Assembly (NCBI RefSeq): GCF_001280425.1
Contig: NZ_LIUF01000005.1
Location: forward strand, 124,001-188,000
Direction of reading: 5' to 3'
DNA length: 64,000 nucleotides
Origin: Haloarcula rubripromontorii
GTDB lineage: Archaea; Halobacteriota; Halobacteria; Halobacteriales; Haloarculaceae
The translations under genes were made by a program, and so were the position numbers. The number at the start of each line of letters is the position of its first letter. Positions within the stretch are counted from its first letter, which is position 1. Shown here piece after piece: positions 60,164 to 64,000 of the stretch. Below the pieces are notes generated by a model. That model ran no database searches and had not been told where the DNA came from. It was given only the letters and a program-made list of their open reading frames with translations.

Positions 60164-61477
60164 ATGAGCGGAATACCTGCTGATGTGGACGCTGACGCCG
60201 CACCGCCGATGACGGTGCCGCTGCGTCATTTCGTCGTCGCGCTGGCGTTTCTGGTCGCCGGTGTCACCGTCGGCGTCGTCGAGGGTCGGACCGGCCACCT
60301 CGCACAGGTCCACCTGCTGCTTGCGGGGTGGGTCTGTCTCACCATCATGGGCGCACTGACGCAGTTCGTCCCGGTCTGGTGTGGCATCGAACTCCATTCG
60401 CGTCACCTTGCCGCTGTGCAGTTACCACTCGCAGCGGTCGGGTTCGCGGGGCTGGCAGCTGGCTTCCTGACGGGGACTCCCGCGCTATTGCCAGTTGCTG
60501 GCGCAATCGCGCTGGTCGGGGTCTGGATCCTCTGTTACAACGTCGGGCGGACACTGCTCGCTGCAGCGCCCGATGTCACGGCGATTCATTTCGGCTTGGC
60601 ACTGGTGTTTTTCGCCCTCGTGACGACCGCCGGGGTGGTGCTGGCGCTGGACCACGCTGCCGGGGTCCTCCCGTTGCTTGGCATCGGCCGACAGGGACTC
60701 TTGCTTGCTCATGGAACACTCGCCGTGTTCGGCGCGGTCCTGACAACTGTCGCGGGCGCGCTGGCCCAGCTCGCCCCGATGTTTACGCAGGCCGACACCG
60801 GCCGCATTGACACGGCGGCCCAGCGGGTCGAGACCGCCTGCTATCCGGTCGGTGTTCTCCTGCTGGCCGGCGGCCGCTTGGTCGGCTCGCTTGCTCTGGC
60901 CCGCATCGGTGCAGTACTGGTCGCTGCTGGTCTCGGCGTGGTGGCGCTGCTTCTGGCGCGACAGCTAATCGGTGCGCGCGTCGAGTGGTCGCCGATGCTG
61001 ACCCGCTACAGTGTCGCGGCGTTGTCGCTGTTTCTCTGGGCCGGCCTGACGGCGGTCGCATGGTGGACCGACCCGCTCGCGTACACCGGGCTGCTCGGTC
61101 AGCCGTCGACTGTGTTGCTCGTCGGTGGCGTCGGCTTTGTCGTCTTCGGGACGCTGTATCACGTCGTCCCGTTCATTATCTGGGTCCATCGGTACAGTGA
61201 CCGTCTCGGTTTCGAAGACGTGCCGATGGTCGATGACCTGTACAACCACCGGATCGCGGCGGTCGATGGTGTTGCACTGACTATTGCGTACGCCCTCCTC
61301 GTGAGTAAGCAGTGGCTTGAGACACCGAACGGCACGGCGCTGGCCGTCGGGCTACTCGCGTTTTTCGGAAGCGTCCTGTTCGCGGGGAACCTCGTCGCCG
61401 TCTTCGTCGAGCACAGCCCACAATCGCTGCCGACACTCCTGACCGGTCGTGAGCGCACGCCCGGCGAGGACTCGTGA
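60164..61477 (+). CDS. Heme-copper/NnrS-like polytopic membrane protein
   Basis: Encodes 437 aa with about twelve membrane helices. Conserved His sit in helices: HLLLAGWVCLTIMGALTQFVP, HGTLAVFGAVLTTVAGALAQ and YHVVPFIIWVHRYSD. This pattern resembles the reduced cbb3-like subunit I / NnrS superfamily found beside nitrite- and nitric-oxide-metabolism genes. No CuB Tyr-His crosslink motif is visible, so oxygen reduction is not expected. Divergent from DUF2249 and near a multicopper oxidase; a role in NO or copper/heme handling is inferred. Confidence 0.75.
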   Translation: MSGIPADVDADAAPPMTVPLRHFVVALAFLVAGVTVGVVEGRTGHLAQVHLLLAGWVCLTIMGALTQFVPVWCGIELHSRHLAAVQLPLAAVGFAGLAAGFLTGTPALLPVAGAIALVGVWILCYNVGRTLLAAAPDVTAIHFGLALVFFALVTTAGVVLALDHAAGVLPLLGIGRQGLLLAHGTLAVFGAVLTTVAGALAQLAPMFTQADTGRIDTAAQRVETACYPVGVLLLAGGRLVGSLALARIGAVLVAAGLGVVALLLARQLIGARVEWSPMLTRYSVAALSLFLWAGLTAVAWWTDPLAYTGLLGQPSTVLLVGGVGFVVFGTLYHVVPFIIWVHRYSDRLGFEDVPMVDDLYNHRIAAVDGVALTIAYALLVSKQWLETPNGTALAVGLLAFFGSVLFAGNLVAVFVEHSPQSLPTLLTGRERTPGEDS

Positions 61478-61478
61478 C

Positions 61479-61775
61479 TCAGGTCGTCGTGGTCGGTTGA
61501 TCGGTGTACAGCGAGTACGTCAGGATAAAGAACCCAGCAGCGGTGAACAGTTCTTCGACAGTGACACTCTGTGCTACCGGCATCCCGACGAGCTGGTGGA
61601 GGCTCCCGCCGAGTATCGCGCCCAGCGTGACGAACCCGATGCCGAAACAGAGCGCCCGCATCGCCGGTGCCTGCGTGCGACGGTATGCGCGGTAGGTCAA
61701 CGTCGTCAGTACCACACCACAGAACAGTGTGACTGTCTTCATCCCGATTAACAGCACTGCGTTCGCTCCGAGCAT
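61479..61775 (-). CDS. Small membrane protein, paralogue of the next one (DUF7521-like)
   Basis: Encodes 98 aa from ATG 61775 (MLGANAVLLIGMKTVTLFCG). Three hydrophobic helices, an ALCFGIGFVTLGAILGG motif and the ending FILTYSLYTD. The following minus-strand gene has the same plan (YGFGVVTLGAFAGGVLDI and ending IILYSLYVR), so they are paralogues. These proteins are commonly paired with a winged-helix regulator, as here, and may sense membrane state. Confidence 0.72.
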   Translation of the reverse strand: MLGANAVLLIGMKTVTLFCGVVLTTLTYRAYRRTQAPAMRALCFGIGFVTLGAILGGSLHQLVGMPVAQSVTVEELFTAAGFFILTYSLYTDQPTTTT

Positions 61776-61930
61776 GCTCCTGATTGACACGTCCTTACAA
61801 ATATACCGTCCGTCGCGTTTCCAGTCGGTGAGAATACCACTGCAACAACGCAACACGGAGCAGCTGCCCGCGCCGACTAAATCGAGACCGAAGAAGCGAA
61901 TCTGTTACGGTGGGGTGCTTTCCGTACTCG

Positions 61931-62230
61931 CTACCGGACGTACAGCGAGTACAGGATGATACCCAGGCCGATGGCCGTCAGCGAACTCGACGTGAAGACG
62001 CTTACCGGAAGCAGTTCTTGGCCGAGATACCTGCCAATGGCGATGTCGAGCACACCGCCGGCAAACGCACCGAGGGTCACCACCCCGAACCCGTATGTGA
62101 GCCACTTGTGCTGGGGGCTTTTCGTCCGGCTGTACGCCTGATACGAGTAGTACGTTATCAGTCCGCCAAGAATGAGGATCAGTGTCTTCGAGACGACGAT
62201 GCCGACCTGTGAACTTGGGATGTGTACCAT
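61931..62230 (-). CDS. Small membrane protein, paralogue of the previous one (DUF7521-like)
   Basis: Encodes 99 aa with three to four hydrophobic helices (about residues 10-28, 44-62, 77-95). The start lies 2 bp after the stop of the winged-helix regulator, so they are one operon. Shared features with its paralogue: SYQAYSRTKSPQHKWLTYGFG and the terminal YSLY. Function unknown; possibly the signal input of the regulator. Confidence 0.74.
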   Translation of the reverse strand: MVHIPSSQVGIVVSKTLILILGGLITYYSYQAYSRTKSPQHKWLTYGFGVVTLGAFAGGVLDIAIGRYLGQELLPVSVFTSSSLTAIGLGIILYSLYVR

Positions 62231-62232
62231 GG

Positions 62233-62610
62233 TTATGTCTCCTTTCGCACCTCAGACCAGAGGTTTTCGAGCCGTTGGTCCGGCGTCCGAGCGCGATGTG
62301 AGATGTCGACGGTGAGCGACAGTTCCTCGTCGAGACTGATGACAACCTCCTCGAAATCGATAGCGTACCGGCTCGCGTGTTGCCCGTCCGACCTGACCTC
62401 GACGCCCTCGTACAGCAACGAGGACTCCGTCAGTAGTTCGAGCTTTCGGTAGGTCGTCGATAGCGGTACGCCGCTCCGGTCGGATATCTCGCTCGCTGTC
62501 AACGGTTCCTCCAGTACGCTGACAATGGCGCGGCAGTCCTCGTCGTCGAGTGCGTCGAGGACCGCCTGTAACTCCGGCGTCTCCTCGTCAGCGAAGGGGT
62601 CCCGGACCAT
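62233..62610 (-). CDS. Winged-helix transcription regulator
   Basis: Encodes 125 aa from ATG 62610 (MVRDPFADEETPELQAVLD). The ArsR/MarR-type HTH has LTASEISDRSGVPLSTTYRK as recognition region and LLTESSLLYEGVEVRSDGQH as wing. The C-terminal part (FEEVVISLDEELSLTVDI) may be a dimer or ligand domain. A TATA-like ATTAAA about 30 bp upstream predicts a leaderless transcript. It faces the multicopper oxidase gene and precedes two membrane partners; it could control either. Confidence 0.82.
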   Translation of the reverse strand: MVRDPFADEETPELQAVLDALDDEDCRAIVSVLEEPLTASEISDRSGVPLSTTYRKLELLTESSLLYEGVEVRSDGQHASRYAIDFEEVVISLDEELSLTVDISHRARTPDQRLENLWSEVRKET

Positions 62611-62821
62611 CCTTGCCCGACACTGCCCGCCCAAGACGTTTAATGTAACCGACTTCGGAGCGCTTACCGCCTGACAGAGTCGACGTTTCCGCCACACGGT
62701 ACGCAATATATAGGGAACTTATCTGTAACCGTGCATTCGTTCCCAATTACTGAGAACGGTTCCGTTGACCTGAGAACTCGCTTTGGGGGTTTATACTGTG
62801 GTGTCTTATCGTCAATTGCTT
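62611..62821. promoter_or_regulatory. Divergent promoter of regulator and multicopper oxidase with direct repeats
   Basis: CTGAGAAC occurs at 62750-62757 and 62770-62777, 20 bp apart (about two helical turns), just upstream of the TATA box TTTATAC (62790-62796) of the oxidase gene. The TATA lies 29 bp before the ATG, so a leaderless transcript is expected. On the left, a GTTCCC stands 19 bp before the first repeat (about 62738-62743). Placement suits an activator acting on the oxidase. Confidence 0.55.
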
Positions 62822-63973
62822 ATGGAAGACCAGATCGGCGCACCCGGATCGGGCATCTCCCGTCGCGACTTCGTGAAAGCCTCCGGCCTCGGCGGCACGG
62901 TCGCGCTCGCGGGCTGTACCGCTCCGGGTGAGGTTCCAACTGAAGAGTCAGTCGACACCAGCACGACTCCAGCGCAATCCGACAGCGACCTCCCGACCAC
63001 GTCGCCGCCGGAGATTGTCAACGTCGACGAACAGGGTGGTGAAGTGACGCTTTCCTCCGTCCCGGCCAAACACGAGGCTCACCCCGGCGAATCGATGGGC
63101 GGCCCAGTCGAACTGCCGAAGGTGTGGGCGTTCAAGGCCGACGACGGCGAACCGAGCGTTCCAGGGCCGATTCTTCGGACGACGGAAGGCGAGGACATGG
63201 AGGTCACCTTCGACAACACGGACGGCATGCGCCCGCATACGGTCCACTTCCACGCCGTCCAGAAGCAGTGGGAGGACGACGGCGTCCCGACGACGACGGG
63301 CATCCGTATCGACCCCGGCGAGAAGCACACCTACACTATCCCCGCGAACGTGACGGGCACGCACCTCTATCACTGCCATTACCAGACCCATCGCCACATC
63401 GACATGGGGATGTACGGCATCTTCCGTGTCGATCCGAAGGGGTACGAGCCGGCCGACAAGGAGTACTTCATGACGCTGAAGGAGTGGGACTCCCGGCTGA
63501 ACCGTCAGATGGCCGGCATGGACGCCAGCTACGACGTTCGTAACCGCCGCCCTGACACGTTCACGGTCAACGGGAAGTCCGCGCCCCGGACGCTTCACCC
63601 GGAGGACGGTTCGCCAATCATCGTCGAGCAGGGTGATACGGTGCGCATCCACATGTGTAACAACGGGTACATGGACCACCCGATGCACATCCACAACCAC
63701 CGCTTCCAGGTGACTCACAAGGACGGCGGAAAGATTCCGGAAGCCGCTCGCCACGATCAGGACATCACCAGCATCCCGCCCGCCGGTCGGCACACCATCG
63801 AGTTCGAAGCCGACGCCGACCCCGGCATCTACCTCGCGCACTGTCACAAGGTCAGCCACGCGATGAACGGAACCTCCTACCCCGGTGGGATGATCACCGG
63901 TGTTGTCTACAAGGAAGCGATGGACACCGATATCTTCAAGCAGTTGATGGACTACGCCGGTTACGAAGGGTGA
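62822..63973 (+). CDS. Two-domain multicopper oxidase, Tat-exported lipoprotein
   Basis: Encodes 383 aa from ATG 62822 (MEDQIGAPGSG). The N terminus has the Tat motif SRRDFVKAS and the lipobox LAGC. Domain 1 (about 85-220) has HTVHFHA and LYHCHYQTH...M; domain 2 (about 225-370) has HPMHIHNH and AHCHKVSH. The HxH and HCH pairs in both domains can form the trinuclear cluster. A type 1 copper pattern C-x4-H-x4-M is complete in domain 1 and C-x4-H is present in domain 2 with Thr at the axial place. Nitrite reductase (C-x8-H) spacing is absent, so laccase-like two-domain oxidase is preferred. Confidence 0.82.
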   Translation: MEDQIGAPGSGISRRDFVKASGLGGTVALAGCTAPGEVPTEESVDTSTTPAQSDSDLPTTSPPEIVNVDEQGGEVTLSSVPAKHEAHPGESMGGPVELPKVWAFKADDGEPSVPGPILRTTEGEDMEVTFDNTDGMRPHTVHFHAVQKQWEDDGVPTTTGIRIDPGEKHTYTIPANVTGTHLYHCHYQTHRHIDMGMYGIFRVDPKGYEPADKEYFMTLKEWDSRLNRQMAGMDASYDVRNRRPDTFTVNGKSAPRTLHPEDGSPIIVEQGDTVRIHMCNNGYMDHPMHIHNHRFQVTHKDGGKIPEAARHDQDITSIPPAGRHTIEFEADADPGIYLAHCHKVSHAMNGTSYPGGMITGVVYKEAMDTDIFKQLMDYAGYEG

Positions 63974-64000
63974 CCCGGCGTTTGACGGGCCGTTGAATCG

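Noticed and set aside
62822-63973. Copper nitrite reductase (NirK) for the multicopper oxidase
   Set aside because: NirK has C-x8-H-x4-M in domain 1 and lacks the HxH/HCH pairs in domain 2; here the spacing is C-x4-H-x4-M and both domains have HCH.

Overview
The window is a haloarchaeal chromosome segment, most likely Haloarcula or a close relative. The evidence is high G+C with strong GC bias at third codon positions, very acidic proteins, archaeal TATA boxes, leaderless or short-leader transcripts, archaeal ribosomal and RNA polymerase proteins, PGF-CTERM S-layer glycoproteins with an archaeosortase, and Tat/lipobox secreted proteins. The genus is an inference from the tandem S-layer gene pair and the overall gene set; no search was run.

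Region 1 (1-1692): the end of a minus-strand operon of small class III-signal, pilin-like secreted proteins, then tRNA-Ala(GGC). Region 2 (1680-16687): an integrated element of about 15.0 kb bounded by an exact 21-bp direct repeat that includes the last 13 nt of tRNA-Ala. It carries a HUH-type Rep behind three tiny ORFs, an OB-fold-like protein, a four-helix membrane protein, a spike-like glycoprotein, small membrane proteins, a packaging-type ATPase, twin winged-helix repressors, a zinc-finger protein and a tyrosine integrase. This layout fits a temperate pleolipovirus (betapleolipovirus/SNJ2-like) provirus. Inside it, 4335-7400 is an AT-rich cargo block: two tandem paralogous proteins of unknown family face two membrane-anchored proteins on the other strand. 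A PD-(D/E)XK-like nuclease with a duplicated C-terminal barrel lies near the regulators. These are the best candidates for an undescribed superinfection-immunity or defence module.

Region 3 (16688-26857): a giant CARDB-repeat surface protein with a pilin-like N terminus, the L11 / L1-L10-L12 ribosomal stalk cluster, a VNG_1110C-like protein, the Drg GTPase, a membrane protein and a double-domain VOC protein. Region 4 (26858-34519): two tandem S-layer glycoprotein genes with duplicated 5' leaders (a hairpin with compensatory changes and a conserved 30-codon upstream frame), duplicated 3' terminators and mosaic identity, followed directly by archaeosortase A, the enzyme expected to process them. 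Region 5 (34544-43790): dph5, trm5, an HTH protein, a DASS-type transporter, a complete branched-chain amino-acid ABC operon behind a 21-bp palindrome, a UspA protein and tRNA-Thr(CGT).

Region 6 (44059-57954): a zinc alcohol dehydrogenase, a lipoprotein, cytochrome oxidase subunit III with a polytopic partner, rpo11/rpoL, hisF, a FIST sensor plus PAS histidine kinase pair behind an 18-bp palindrome, purL and small membrane proteins. Region 7 (58264-63973): a redox/copper-associated group with two DUF2249 proteins, a cupin, a stand-alone glutamyl-tRNA-reductase-like tail domain, a 12-helix heme-copper-like membrane protein, a winged-helix regulator with two small membrane partners, and a Tat-secreted two-domain multicopper oxidase with type 1-like copper motifs in both domains.
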